Shown here: in pieces, positions 1 through 10,435 of the stretch | How the letters are laid out: each line of letters begins with the position of its first letter | Numbering within the stretch: the stretch's first letter is position 1 | Origin: Tanypteryx hageni | Taxonomy: Eukaryota; Arthropoda; Insecta; Odonata; Petaluridae | Length of the DNA: 64,000 nucleotides | Direction: 5' to 3' | Assembly: GCA_028673005.1 (NCBI GenBank) | Contig: CM054116.1 | Location: 74,860,838 to 74,924,837, forward strand | Notes under the pieces: generated by a model | Told to the model about the DNA's origin: nothing | Databases searched by the model: none | Seen by the model: only the letters and a program-made list of their open reading frames with translations | Made by a program: the position numbers and the translations under genes

Positions 1-2480
1 CTCACTAGTACTATCGCTCTTGAACGACATCCAGCAACATTTATAGAAGCTCTCAAACAAGCAAAACAGGGACGTTTGGAATCGAGAAATTTTGAGTAAT
101 ATATAACTACTTGTGGAACTACCCATCAAAATGACGGGTAGGCATGACTACAGAATTAAATTAAAATTTTCCATTTACCGTTTTTTTAGAATTCAAGTGC
201 AATGCACATAATTTCGCTAAAACTCCTATGTTAACTGATTGTATTTTAAAACTTAAGCTAACGTTGCAAGGTAAACATATCGAAAGAAAAACAAAATTGC
301 AAATGCTTATGATTGAAATTAAGGTATACAATTTGATGTATAATGTCATTCGCTAAAATAAAACGCGATTAAAATATTAGAATTGTACAATACTTACTAT
401 TATTTATTAACTCCCACTTCCAACCTTTCGTGATTTCCATATCAAGATTTCGCTATACCAGATTAATATTTTTCGGTAGTCGGGGCGACGAAAAGGAACG
501 AAGGAAGGAATAGCGCGGTTATTATAATAGATAGGTTACTATGACAACGCCGATCAGTTGGGCGACTATTTTTCGCCTTACACACGGCGATTGCAACTTT
601 CAGATGGTCTCTGAAGTGCTATCTATTCATTTCTCACACTGACTGTATTATTACGGTTATCCGCTTCGCCGTAATAAAAAAAATATTCGGCAGTTCGTTT
701 AAAATATTCGTGATAAAATGGGAGCTTTATGAACACTTAATAAGTGTATATATACAATATATCGCATGGTTTTTGTCTCTATACAATTAAAAGAAATATT
801 TTAGTGATGTTGAAATACATGCGAACGAAGAAGACAAATGTCTATTTACATAAGCTCGTGGTTCTAACAGTGTCAACGATAAGGGGGGTTTACGACGATA
901 AGCTAAATTGCGAGTTGGTAATATCAACTGAACATGACTAAGTAAATCAATAACAACTTAGTGATTGTAAATGAAGATATACAGTAATTGTTCCGCAGAG
1001 GTTATCGATTATCTTCCTTGTGTAGGCTCCCTGCGTTTAAATAGAATAAAAGACGAGGAGTAGCCTCGAAAATTAAAAAAAACAGTTGGTTCGACATGTC
1101 TTATAGTATATCGAGGATTTTATATTTTTTGGCGCCTGAAATACCCAGAAAAAATAAATTTCGAAATTCCATTGAAGGGTTAATGCGGAGAGAGTCGTAA
1201 ATTTACGGCCGAAGAGAAATCTTTCCATAATAACACGGATAAAAGAATGCCATTTGTTTAAGATCACATTTCGAAAACAGCTTCTCGCCGGACTTACTTA
1301 CTTTCGCCTTTTTCTTTTTTTCCCGATGTTTGCGTCCTTGCGGAAAAACCACTAAATTTCCCTCGCTCCAAAAAAACACAACGATAGGTTTCCGAAGCTT
1401 ATAACTTCTACGAAAGAGGTTCACCTTTTACTTCGCCAACCACATCCCGGGGATTCTCACGCAGAGAAGGCGCCAGGATGTCTTTTTTTATAGACCGATT
1501 TAGGGAAAAATCGTTCGAGTCTGATAGTGTTTTGTTTCGTATTTCGGTTTTTCTGCGTTTATCTCCATTTTCATCGCGATTCTGATATTTTTTCTCGGCG
1601 GAAATATTCGATGGAGGACCGTTTTTACGCTGTCGCTCGCGGCCTTGAAGACGGAAAGAAACCCTAATAAAAAACCACGAACCACCTGATCTGTGAAGTG
1701 TTCGCGAACGACGCCGCACATCCTGCAAAAAATTGTGAATTTCTTTTTTCCCACGAGCAGGATACAAGTTTCTTCCATGAAATCAAACTCTCTCTCTTGG
1801 AATGGTAAAAAGTTACCAAAATATAGGCTGTACCTGGCGAAGTTTCTGTATATATCTAGGCACGATTGATTTTTAAAATATTTTCAGTGATTGATCCTGT
1901 TTAATCGGCGGTAATTCACGACATCTATCGCCATTTCCTTCGTTTGTCGGATTTATCGGATTTCGACAAAATCGCTGTCTTCTTTTTCATGACTGCCTGC
2001 TTCGTGGTCGCATGATCTCTGACTAAACTAGGTGCTGGCAACCTTCCGGCTCTGTAAGGACTTAAGTGCGGCTACCTAAACCAACTCCTCCGATATAAAG
2101 CTCCTAGCACGTCAAATTGGATCGGAGCTTCAAATACCGAAAGTTCACGATTATTTATAAGAATGTTATGAAGTTATAATCATCATCTTAGGCAGGCCCA
2201 CCGGGATAAAATTAAAATTAAATAAAAATTTAAAAAATGTTAAGAAAGTAATTGATCTGATAAAAGAAAATGTGATAAACAAATTTTATAGATATTATAA
2301 TGTTGCCATCGTACCAACACCCACAGTGTTTAACGTAAATGCAAGAATGCCGTATGTTTGCAGAGAGTATTTTGAAATATTAATTATTACAGCGACGCAT
2401 CATCTGAATTTCAACTGTCCGTCAAGCACACTCAACTCTTACGTTTTGTTATGTAATTTTGATAAAGTTTTCCGCTAGCT
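1..2480. other. AT-rich non-coding sequence, nothing recognised
   Basis: The only open frames here are short (at most about 120 codons), lack recognisable motifs and overlap one another on both strands. I see no transposon ends, tRNA-like elements or long repeats. It is probably unique intergenic or intronic sequence. Confidence 0.5.
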
Positions 2481-2592
2481 TGTTTTTTCCTTCCACGTGG
2501 CTCACCAGCCCCCTCTTCCTTGAGAGGGAACTAGGAGGACATATGCCAACCCTTTCCCAGGACCCGTGTCATTCTTACAAATAAATAAATAA

Positions 2593-2596
<4 letters not shown>

Positions 2597-2628
<32 letters not shown>
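2597..2628. repeat. (TA)n microsatellite
   Basis: An AAAT-rich run grades into about 30 bp of alternating TA. It directly abuts the start of a Penelope-like terminal repeat fragment. Confidence 0.9.
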
Positions 2629-2818
2629 CAGTTACTCTCTCTCCATCGCTGACGAAGGGCATATGCCTGAAAAGCTTTCGTTTTTGTGTGTTTTTTTACG
2701 TTTTCGACGCCCCTAGTAGCTTGCCAACTTGGTCCAAAACTTGGTAAGTGTCCACTGGGCTTCCTCCAACACCTTTTTGCCACCCTCATCACTACCTTTC
2801 CTTTTCTTTAAGTTTATA
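2629..2818 (+). mobile_element. Penelope-like terminal repeat fragment
   Basis: This stretch is a diverged copy of the ~190-bp terminal repeat of the Penelope-like element at 26183-29724. Shared blocks include the hammerhead-like core, the TTTCG(T)n-ACGTTTTCGACGCCCC region, the GTCCACTGGGCTTCCTCC block (compare GCTCACTGGGATTCCTTA) and a terminal ACCTTTCCTTTTC stretch. It carries no coding sequence. On its right it runs into a TA repeat into which the mariner element at 2821 has inserted. The assignment rests on by-eye alignment to the complete copy. Confidence 0.7.
2641..2682 (+). ncRNA. Hammerhead-ribozyme-like core in PLE repeat
   Basis: CTGACGA (2649-2655) matches the hammerhead CUGANGA box. 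It is followed by a stem II that can pair AGG with CCT around a 7-base loop, and then by GAAA (2669-2672). The bases after GAAA form the palindrome AAAGCTTT, which would serve as a minimal helix III in a dimer, as described for hammerheads of Penelope-like elements. Helix I is weak. Activity is not shown. Confidence 0.55.
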
Positions 2819-2820
2819 TA

Positions 2821-4162
2821 CAGGGTGTTTCAAAATTATGTATACACAATTTCAAAATTTATATTTCGTGAACCAAATATACAATTTGCACAATTTTGCT
2901 TTTATTTTAAAGCAAAATAAATTAATTATTTTAACAATGTATGATTATTTACAAATATCCATGGAAACGATGGAGAACATGCAGATGAGTTTCAATGAGA
3001 GAAAATTAATTCTAAAATGGTATTGGAAATTTGAAAACGTCACAGACGTTCAGCGTGGATGGAAAAGAAAATGTCGAACAAAAGCACCAACTCGTCTAAC
3101 GATTACCCGTCTGCGTGATAAATTTGAGGAACATGGAGCTGTGAACAATATCAACAAGACATGATGTGGGCGGAAAAGAACGTCAAGAAGTATCGAAAAT
3201 GTTGAAGATGTCAGAGATGCAATTACCCGCTCCCCAAGGAAGTCTACAAAACAGTGATCACGTGAACTACAATTGAGCCATACAAGTGTTTTTAGAATCA
3301 TAAAGGACATAAAATTGAAGGCATTTATACCTCGATTACTGCATTTAATCCAAGAAGATGATCCAGATCGACGAACACAATTTTGTGGGTGGTACATTCG
3401 AAAAAATGGTGGAATCGATGCTTTTAAAGATTTAATTGCATGGTCAGACAAAGCCACGTTCAAGCTGAATGGCCATGAGAATCGTCATAGCTGCGTTAAC
3501 TGGGCAGGTAAAAATCCACACTTCACATTGGAGAAAGATGTCAATTTACCAGGTTTTACTGTGTGGATGGGATTCTCCTCTCGTGGAATAATCGGACCTT
3601 ACAGATTCAATGGCACTGTTAATGGAGAAAGTTACCTTGATATGTTAAAAAAATATGCAGTACCTAATATCAGAAACATGTTTCTGGATACATTGGTGTA
3701 TTTTCAACAGGATGGTGCACCCCCACATTTTCATACAACTGTGCGGGAGTACCCGAACAATGAATTTCCTGAGCAATGTATAGGTCGCAGCGGGAGTGCT
3801 TTTGAATACCCTCCAAGGTCTCCAGTCCTCACTCCTTTAGATTTTTTGCATGGGGATACTTGAAAGACAAAGTTTACGGTCAGAAACCGCAAACATTGGA
3901 GGATCTGTGGATGGAAATACAGCAAGAAGCACACAGAATTTCCACTGACTTGTGCACTGTAGTATGTAATTCTGTTAAAGAGAGATGTCGCTTATGTATC
4001 AGTGCTGGTGGTGGACATTTTGAACATCTTACTTGAGTTTTGATCATTACAAACATCATTATGCATTTAAGCTTTAAAATATAAAAAAATTGTGCAAATT
4101 GTACATTTGGTTCACGAAATATAAATTTTTAAATGGTGTATACATAATTTTGAAACACCCTG
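2821..4162 (+). mobile_element. Decayed mariner/Tc1-type DNA transposon
   Basis: This 1,342-bp element begins CAGGGTGTTTCAAAATTATG and ends with the reverse complement of that sequence. The terminal inverted repeats are about 80 bp long (2821-2902 and 4080-4162) and match at nearly every position. A TA dinucleotide flanks each end (2819-2820 and 4163-4164), which is the standard target duplication of the IS630-Tc1-mariner superfamily. The inside is a single broken transposase gene. The target was a TA-repeat edge of a Penelope-like fragment, so the mariner is the younger of the two. Confidence 0.93.
2937..4036 (+). pseudogene. mariner-type transposase, broken
   Basis: An intact copy would cut and paste the element by DDE/D chemistry at TA sites. 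The N-terminal part has a helix-turn-helix region (NERKLILKWYW, then RKAPTRLTI-like and RDKFEEHG motifs). The C-terminal part has SDKATFKLNGH, which contains the first catalytic Asp, FQQDGAPPH with the second, and PPRSPVLTPLDF with the third. I count about 42 residues between the second and third Asp, closer to the DD41D group than to classical DD34D mariners. Two in-frame TGA stops (3162 and 3255) and a one-base deletion near 3845 destroy the gene. The last ~60 codons, ending FEHLT, follow in another frame. The Glu of the usual SDEATF motif is Lys and the Asp of the usual SPDL motif is Val. It cannot make an active enzyme. Confidence 0.9.
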
Positions 4163-4168
<6 letters not shown>

Positions 4169-4227
<59 letters not shown>

Positions 4228-4228
4228 C
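4169..4228. repeat. (TA)n microsatellite
   Basis: About 60 bp of perfect alternating TA lie between the right end of the mariner and the start of the next Penelope-like fragment. Confidence 0.97.
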
Positions 4229-4491
4229 AACTTACGGAAAAGGAAAGGTAAAATGAATATATGGATGTCAACAAGGTGTTGGGATGAGGAAACCCAGTGA
4301 GCACTCACCAATCAGACGACTTCAGGTTGGCGAGGCCCCGGGGATGTCGAAGCGACACACGTAAAATAACACAAAAACAAAGAAACATCACAAACGTAAA
4401 GCTTTCGGAACTACTCCTTCTTCAGCTACAGAGAGAGAACTCTTTCTTTTCTTTCTTTCTTTCTTTCCTCATCCCAACACCTTGTTGACAT

Positions 4492-4500
<9 letters not shown>
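4229..4500 (-). mobile_element. Penelope-like terminal repeat pair without coding region
   Basis: The segment starts with the same tail seen at the left end of the complete element at 26164 (CTTACGGAAAAGGAAAGGTA). It continues through the ACCCAGTGAGCACTCACCAA block and a hammerhead-like core on the minus strand. A 37-bp inverted repeat brackets it: ATATGGATGTCAACAAGG near 4256-4291 returns inverted at 4464-4500. This looks like two Penelope terminal repeats in inverted orientation with the internal region deleted. (TA)n arrays lie on both sides. Confidence 0.75.
4395..4432 (-). ncRNA. Hammerhead-ribozyme-like core, minus strand
   Basis: Read on the minus strand, CTGAAGA (4419-4425) is followed by AGGAGTAGTTCC, whose GGA and TCC pair as stem II, and then GAAA (4403-4406) and the AAGCTT palindrome. 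The stem II bases differ from those at 2655 and 29578 but still pair. Confidence 0.55.

Positions 4501-4547
<47 letters not shown>
4494..4547. repeat. (TA)n microsatellite
   Basis: About 54 bp of alternating TA are followed by two and a half copies of TAGTTACT, which abut the 5' end of the intact RTE element. Confidence 0.95.
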
Positions 4548-4550
<3 letters not shown>

Positions 4551-4569
4551 TTACTTAGTTACTTAGTTA

Positions 4570-4645
4570 TATGCACTGGTGGTGTAGTGGTTAGCGTGTC
4601 GGCTTTCTATTGCAAAGTTCGGGGGTTCAAACCCCTCGAATGGAG
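4570..4645 (+). promoter_or_regulatory. tRNA-like segment with RNA polymerase III A and B boxes
   Basis: GGTGTAGTGGTTAGCGTG around 4580-4597 resembles a tRNA D-arm and A box. GGTTCAAACCC (4624-4634) is a good B box inside a GGGGG/CCCTC T-arm. Between them a 5-bp stem closes a 7-base loop with U33 and an ATT triplet in the anticodon position. The variable loop is too short and the acceptor stem does not pair well, so this is a tRNA-derived segment rather than a working tRNA gene. It lies inside the RTE element's target duplication, so it would be the element's own internal promoter. Confidence 0.6.
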
Positions 4646-4800
4646 GTTTTATTAAAAAAAAAACTATCATCAGTGCCTGGCAGTAGGCAGCAGTACTGTC
4701 AGTATGGTATAGAGCCGAAAACAAATGATGTTGGTTGGGTCTATATCCAATACAGCTGTAGGCGTGATCAGGACGATTTGAACGGCTACAGTACTGCGAT

Positions 4801-7797
4801 GTGGAAAGCAAGAGGGAAACTACCACATTACAATCCCTAGTAAAGATTATATGGTTGGACAATATGAGTTCTCTCGAGGTAAAACAATCCGGAGGTAAAA
4901 TAGTCCCCCAATCGGATCTCCGGGCGGGGACTGCCTTGAGGAAAACATTTGTCGAAAGTAAATTACGAATAGGGACTTGGAACGTAAGAACTATGAGAAA
5001 GGCAGGAAAGCTAGAGAACTTGAAAGAAGAAATGAGAAGAAATAGAGTTGACATTATAGGGCTAAGCGAAACTAGATGGGAGGGAGAAGGACAGTTCGAC
5101 TCGGAAGAATTCACAGTAGTTTATTCTGGAGGAAAAAGTGGGGAAAGGGGAGTAGCTCTGGTACTTAGGAAAGATATGATGAAAAGCGTGACAAAGATAA
5201 TAGCAACGAACGATAGACTGATGGCAATAAAGCTAAAAGCAGTCCCAGTGGACATGCTGATAATCCAGGTATATATGCCAACGTCAGCTCATGACGATGA
5301 AGAAATAGATGAGATCTATGAGCAAATTAATGAAATTTACGAAGAAGACGGAAGAGGAAAGGTAAACTGCATAATAATGGGAGATTGGAACAGCATAGTC
5401 GGAGAAGGACAGGAAGAAAAGGTTGTCGGGCAATACGGACTTGGGAAGAGAAATCGAGGAGGGGAGAAACTCGTAGAATTCTGCATCAATAATGACCTTG
5501 TAGTGACTAATACATGGTTCAAAAACCATAAACGAAGGTTATACACATGGAAAAGCCCAGGAGATAGAATGAGATGCCAAATAGATTACATCCTTGTAAA
5601 ACAAAGATTCAGGAACAGCATAAAGAATGCCAAGGCATTGCAAGGAGCAGACATCGATTCAGATCACAGCCTTCTAATACTTGACGTGAATACAAAGCTC
5701 AAACAAATAAGAAAAACGAGAAGAGAAAGACAGACCTGGGACCTAGAAAAACTGAAAGAAAGGCAGGATGTAGTCAGCATGAAGTTGGAAGATAACCTAA
5801 GAAAGTTGGAAAACAAACCGAAGACCGTCGATATAGAATGGAATGAAATTAAAACCAGTATCAAGGATACCTTGGATAAAGAGATTGGAAAACTAGAGAA
5901 GAAAATCAGAAAACCATGGATCACCAAGGAAATGCTGGAGAAAATGGATGAGAGACGAAAATGGAAAAACGTAAACAGTGAAGAAGGTAGAGCCAACTAT
6001 AGGCGTATAAACAATGAGTTGAGAAGGGTAACAGATAAAGCTAGAGAAAATTGGATAAAAGGAAAATGTGATGAAATAGAAAAAATGGAGAAGTTAGGAC
6101 GGTACGATATGATGTACGCTAGTGCACTGGAATTAGAGGATAAGAAGTCTAATGGAATTTGTGGTAAAGGAATTATGAATACGGATGGGAAGATAGTCTC
6201 AGAAACAAAGGATGTAGCACAGGTATGGGAAGAATACATTAAGGAATTATACAGCAAACAGGCAGGAGCGGCAAAAATAGAACTGGAAAATGAGGAAAAC
6301 ATTGAAGAAGACAACTTAGGACCAAGTATTATGGAGAGCGAAGTAGAAAAGGCGATAGTGGAACTAAAGAAGGGGAAAGCCATGGGCAGCGATGGAATAC
6401 CGGCTGAGATACTTAAAGTCATAGGATCAGAAGGACTAAAAGCGATCACGAAATTAATTAATAAGATTTACGACACGGGAGAGTGGCCTCAGGATTTCCT
6501 AGAAGTAACAATGATCCCTCTAAAGAAGAAGCCAAAGGCAATGCAGTGTAAAGATTACAGAACTATAAGCCTTCTGTCACACACATCCAAGATCATCACG
6601 AGGATTCTTAATAAAAGGCTGGAGAAAAAGGCAGAAGAAATAATAGGGGAAGATCAATTTGGTTTCAGAAAAGGACGAGGAACTAGAGATGCTATAGGAG
6701 TAGTTAGCATCATATCAGAAAGGGCAATAGAATACAGTCAAGATATCTGCGCATGTTTCGTAGACTGGCAGAAGGCCTTTGATAGAGTAAATTGGGTAAA
6801 GTTGATGAAGATATTAAAGGATATAGGTGTAGACTGGAAAGACAGGAGACTGATTAGGAATCTATATGAGAATCAAGTTGTAAAGGTCAGGTTTGAGAAT
6901 GTGGACACCTGCGGAATAAATATCGGTAGAGGAGTAAGACAAGGCTGCTGCCTATCGCCAACCCTATTCAATATATATGGAGAAAGTCTAATGCAAGAAG
7001 CTTTAGAAGGCACAGGGGATTTCAAAATTGGAGGAAGGATTATAAGAACAGTGAAATACGCAGATGATCAAGTACTTCTAGCAAGAAAGGAAGAGGAGCT
7101 ACAAAAAATGATAAATAGACTAGTGATAACAGGTAGAAAATACGGTATGGAAATAAATACAGAAAAATCCAAGGTCATTCGAATATCGGGTAAAGAAGAG
7201 AATCTGAACATAACTATTGGGGGAAAGCCATTAGAACAAGTTTCAGAATATAAATACCTTGGAAGTATCATAACACGAGAGGCAAAATGTACGGATGAGA
7301 TCAAAACTAGAATAGGAAAAGCAAAAGCGGCTTTCAGGAGAAAGAAACAACTACTTACAGGGAATATAAGGGAAGATATCCGCAAGAAGTTGATAAAATG
7401 CTACGTATGGAGTATAGCATTGTATGGGGCAGAAACATGGACGCTAAGGAAAAATGACATCAAATACTTGGAAAGCTTTGAAATGTGGACTTGGAGGAGA
7501 ATGCTGAAGATAAAATGGACAGATAGGATGAAAAACGATGAAGTGCTACGAAGAATAGGAGAGAAGCGAATGATTATACAGACTATCAGAAAGAGGAAGG
7601 CTAACTGGGTTGGACATTACCTGAGGAGAGAGAGTATGATTAAAGACGTGTTAGAAGGAAAACTAGATGGGAAAAGGGAAAGAGGTAGGAAAAGGTTTCA
7701 GCTGATAGACGATTTGAAAGGGAAAGAGAGTTATCAAGAAATAAAGAGGACAGCGGAAAATAGGAATATATGGAGAACCAGGTTTAACCAAGAATAA
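4801..7797 (+). CDS. RTE-type endonuclease-reverse transcriptase (ORF intact)
   Basis: This 998-residue protein would drive target-primed reverse transcription of its own mRNA. Residues about 55-296 form an APE-type endonuclease: GTWNVRTM with Asn61, LSETRW with Glu90, MGDWN with Asp195 and Asn197, and the terminal SDH at 287-289. Residues about 505-800 form the reverse transcriptase: KDYRTISLLSH (584-594), GFRKGRGTRD (621-630), FVDWQKAFD with Asp655, GVRQGCCLSP (711-720) and YADD (753-756). The C-terminal ~190 residues contain LYGAETWTLRK, FEMWTWRRML and a basic GKRERGRKR stretch. This order and these motifs match the RTE/BovB-like clade. The frame has no stop from 4801; Met at codon 22 is an alternative start. 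Broken relatives lie at 9886, 29738 and 31857. All catalytic motifs are present, so activity is possible but unproven. Confidence 0.93.
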   Translation: MESKRETTTLQSLVKIIWLDNMSSLEVKQSGGKIVPQSDLRAGTALRKTFVESKLRIGTWNVRTMRKAGKLENLKEEMRRNRVDIIGLSETRWEGEGQFDSEEFTVVYSGGKSGERGVALVLRKDMMKSVTKIIATNDRLMAIKLKAVPVDMLIIQVYMPTSAHDDEEIDEIYEQINEIYEEDGRGKVNCIIMGDWNSIVGEGQEEKVVGQYGLGKRNRGGEKLVEFCINNDLVVTNTWFKNHKRRLYTWKSPGDRMRCQIDYILVKQRFRNSIKNAKALQGADIDSDHSLLILDVNTKLKQIRKTRRERQTWDLEKLKERQDVVSMKLEDNLRKLENKPKTVDIEWNEIKTSIKDTLDKEIGKLEKKIRKPWITKEMLEKMDERRKWKNVNSEEGRANYRRINNELRRVTDKARENWIKGKCDEIEKMEKLGRYDMMYASALELEDKKSNGICGKGIMNTDGKIVSETKDVAQVWEEYIKELYSKQAGAAKIELENEENIEEDNLGPSIMESEVEKAIVELKKGKAMGSDGIPAEILKVIGSEGLKAITKLINKIYDTGEWPQDFLEVTMIPLKKKPKAMQCKDYRTISLLSHTSKIITRILNKRLEKKAEEIIGEDQFGFRKGRGTRDAIGVVSIISERAIEYSQDICACFVDWQKAFDRVNWVKLMKILKDIGVDWKDRRLIRNLYENQVVKVRFENVDTCGINIGRGVRQGCCLSPTLFNIYGESLMQEALEGTGDFKIGGRIIRTVKYADDQVLLARKEEELQKMINRLVITGRKYGMEINTEKSKVIRISGKEENLNITIGGKPLEQVSEYKYLGSIITREAKCTDEIKTRIGKAKAAFRRKKQLLTGNIREDIRKKLIKCYVWSIALYGAETWTLRKNDIKYLESFEMWTWRRMLKIKWTDRMKNDEVLRRIGEKRMIIQTIRKRKANWVGHYLRRESMIKDVLEGKLDGKRERGRKRFQLIDDLKGKESYQEIKRTAENRNIWRTRFNQE

Positions 7798-7845
7798 TCA
7801 CGGACCTGTCTACGGACAGACTACCTATGATGATGATTAGTTACT

Positions 7846-9062
7846 AGAGTTTTGCCCGTCATATGACGTGTATATAATAATATTCCCTCTCTCCACCCTC
7901 TGTCTCCCTCCCTGTCTCTCTCTTTCCTTCCCTCTCTCTCTCCATCTCTCTGCCTCTCTTTTCTCCCACCTCCTCCCTCTCTCATTCCCTACTGTCCCAA
8001 TACATAGCTCTCCCTCTTTTTCTCCATTTCCCTCTTATCTCTTTCCTCCCGTCCTTTTCTAATTCTGTACCCCCCTGTACTCTCTATATACCTTCCATCT
8101 ATATCCCTTCCTTCTTATATCCCTCCCCACATCCCCCTCTCTCTCACTCTACATCTATATAGTCGTTTATATAAGCAAAAGAATTCAAACTAAATACCAG
8201 TCCCATTAGGATTACGTAATTTCGTGAAAAATCCTGTGATAATTTAAGGCAATCTATGCATTCGTATATATTACACGTACGCGGGTGGAGACAACAATTG
8301 ATTCTCGAAGTTTAACAATGACGTGGTGGGCAATATATATATATATACAAGTATATAACACAAAATTCACGTTAACTTATCGAAGATAAGGTTTGTAGGT
8401 AGCTTTGTAGGCAACTAATATGAAGCGTTGCATCAAATCAAGAGTAAGACATTATACGAGACCATATCAACAACATATATAAGTGAATTGCCAAACGGGA
8501 ATTCCGTTTTTTACGGTATATCGCCCTTTAGTTCGCCAGATAAAAATCGAACCAGTCGAAAAATTACTCCGTATTTCCGTCATACGCCTGCGTAAGCGCG
8601 TAGAAATTCTTAGTCCTTAATTAACCCTGTCCATTTTTTCAGCTGAAATCTCAAGCAACCGAATAATTTCTTCCGCTCCACTTATGCACAGGATGCACTT
8701 TTCTTAGATTTAAACATAACGGGATAGTTCCAACGGCGTTTAACGGTCTGTTCCCCTGCCTCTCTACTGTATACGAAGGAAGACACTTTTTCTTCCTTCA
8801 TTCGTCCTACAGACACAAAACATAACCCCGTGTGCTTCCACGTCTATTTTCTCCGTGAAGACTTCTCCCCCCGCACCCCTCGTAAGTTTGCACGGCGTTA
8901 AAATCAGCCCCACGGAATCCGAATGCTCCCCCTGCACCATAATTCGCCTCTCCCAATCTATCTAGTCCCCGTTCCTAACTTAAGCCTTCCTCCTTCGCAC
9001 CGAGTTACTACAGCCTCGGGGTTTTAATCAACTCCAGCGCCCTCTCTCTCTCTCTCTCTAAG

Positions 9063-9064
<2 letters not shown>
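7846..9064. other. Polypyrimidine tract and unique non-coding sequence
   Basis: 7868-8160 is almost entirely C and T on the plus strand, made of irregular CTCC/CTCT units. A short TA run occurs at 8332-8347. The rest shows no recognisable gene or transposon. Confidence 0.6.

Positions 9065-9122
<58 letters not shown>
9065..9122. repeat. (TA)n microsatellite preceded by (CT)n
   Basis: About 58 bp of alternating TA follow a short CTCTCT run at 9042-9059. Confidence 0.96.
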
Positions 9123-9124
<2 letters not shown>

Positions 9125-9885
9125 CTGTGATGTTTTGACATATAAAGGTGAAAGTTTGTAATATGAATAATATTGTATCAAGGAGGGAGTCATTATTGAG
9201 TAAAAGGTTTAAAAAATTAATAAATGTCATTTGTACGTTACTGCGTAATAGTAACAATAAGGTATTAAACTCAGACCCACGCGCTGAAGTAGGGACCGTT
9301 AAGAGATATAAATAGAATATATATTAACATTAAAACGGCAGCGACAATGAGGACGCGATGAGTAATGAGGGACGCCACTGGAGGGGTGCTGGGGTGGTAA
9401 GAAAGGAGGTTGTTGCTGCGGGCAATGCGAAGAAATTGTTCTCTCTCTCTCTCTCGTACGAACCGGCCAAGGAAATAGACGTGGGTCGAATCAGGGTGAT
9501 CGAAATAGGGCTTTAATATTATTGAGTGGGCGAATAGAGTAGCTCACTAAAAAGGTACGACGATTGTTACTATTGAAAGAATAATTGAAATAAAAAGTAA
9601 TTAAAAAGGAATTCGCGAGTTATTATTCCGCGTAAAGGAATTCTAAGTAGATCACGTAAGCGACGCCACATGATCCAGAAAGACCGGGGAGAAGATACGA
9701 AGTGCTGCCGGACGGAGGAAAAAAACACGGCCAGTATTATTTAACACCACAAAGGGACGCAGCAATATAAATTTCTTAGGGCAAACTTGAAGGAGGGAGG
9801 CGGGTGATGGGGAAAACTGGAGGAGCCTGGGAAGGCCTTCGTCCCTCGATGGATTAAAAAGGGCCGATGATGACATATACTAGGG
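9123..9885. other. Non-coding, nothing recognised
   Basis: I see no gene, transposon end or notable repeat, apart from a (TC)n run near 9440-9454. Confidence 0.4.
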
Positions 9886-10061
9886 CTAAAACAGCGACAT
9901 CAAAAGCTACTCTCAGTAGAAAGAAACTTCTAGAAACGAGAAAAATGAAGGAAGATATGCGCAAGGAATTGATAAGATGCCATGAATGGAGTATCGCTTT
10001 GCGTGGAACAGAAAAATGGACACTCGAAAAAAGGATATAAATACTGGGGAAAGCTTCGAAA

Positions 10062-10079
10062 AATAAAATAATAATATTT

Positions 10080-10135
<56 letters not shown>

Positions 10136-10435
10136 CATGGGAAAAAAATATATTAACAAAAAAATATAACTAAAATCCCTGTAAATAATCCACCCACATG
10201 AAACTATTCTTAATTAATTTTAGTATATATTTAATCTTAGTTTTATAAGAAATAAATGTTTTTTTATATTGTTATTTTATATGTATTTTAGCCTTAAGGC
10301 AATAAAAACTAGTATTTAGCTTACTCATAAGTACCCTAAGAACGCAATGTATCTGCCGCCGGAAAAGTGGGTCACTACTCACGGGGACGGCCAAATGATA
10401 GGTCCTTCTGACCGTATTTAAAATAGATTGGGATT
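10062..10435. other. Unclassified ~370-bp insertion within the RTE fragment
   Basis: This segment separates two colinear parts of the RTE fragment. CGAAA occurs at both junctions and may be a short target duplication. It contains (TA)n at 10083-10134 followed by an AT-rich stretch and a short GC-richer end. I see no inverted termini and no coding potential. Confidence 0.45.
10083..10134. repeat. (TA)n microsatellite
   Basis: About 52 bp of alternating TA lie inside the insertion that splits the RTE fragment. Confidence 0.95.

Larger units (their letters stand above)
4547..7845 (+). mobile_element. Full-length RTE-type non-LTR retrotransposon with TSD
   Basis: The element spans roughly 4556-7836 (about 3.3 kb) and is flanked by TTAGTTACT at 4547-4555 and 7837-7845, a 9-bp target site duplication. 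It has a ~240-bp 5' leader containing a tRNA-like segment, one long ORF, and a very short 3' region. That region includes GTCTACGGACAGAC and ends in the ATGATGAT repeat typical of RTE-clade elements. There is no poly(A). The 5' duplication lies in a short tandem TAGTTACT run, so the exact 5' base is uncertain by one or two units. The intact ORF and matching duplication indicate a recent insertion. Confidence 0.88.

Noticed and set aside
4570..4645. Functional tRNA gene
   Set aside because: The A and B boxes are good, but the acceptor stem does not pair and the variable loop is too short; it is better explained as a tRNA-derived leader of the RTE.
4563..5114. 183-codon minus frame
   Set aside because: It is antisense to the RTE leader and endonuclease; its C-terminal part is the antisense reading of the tRNA-like segment.
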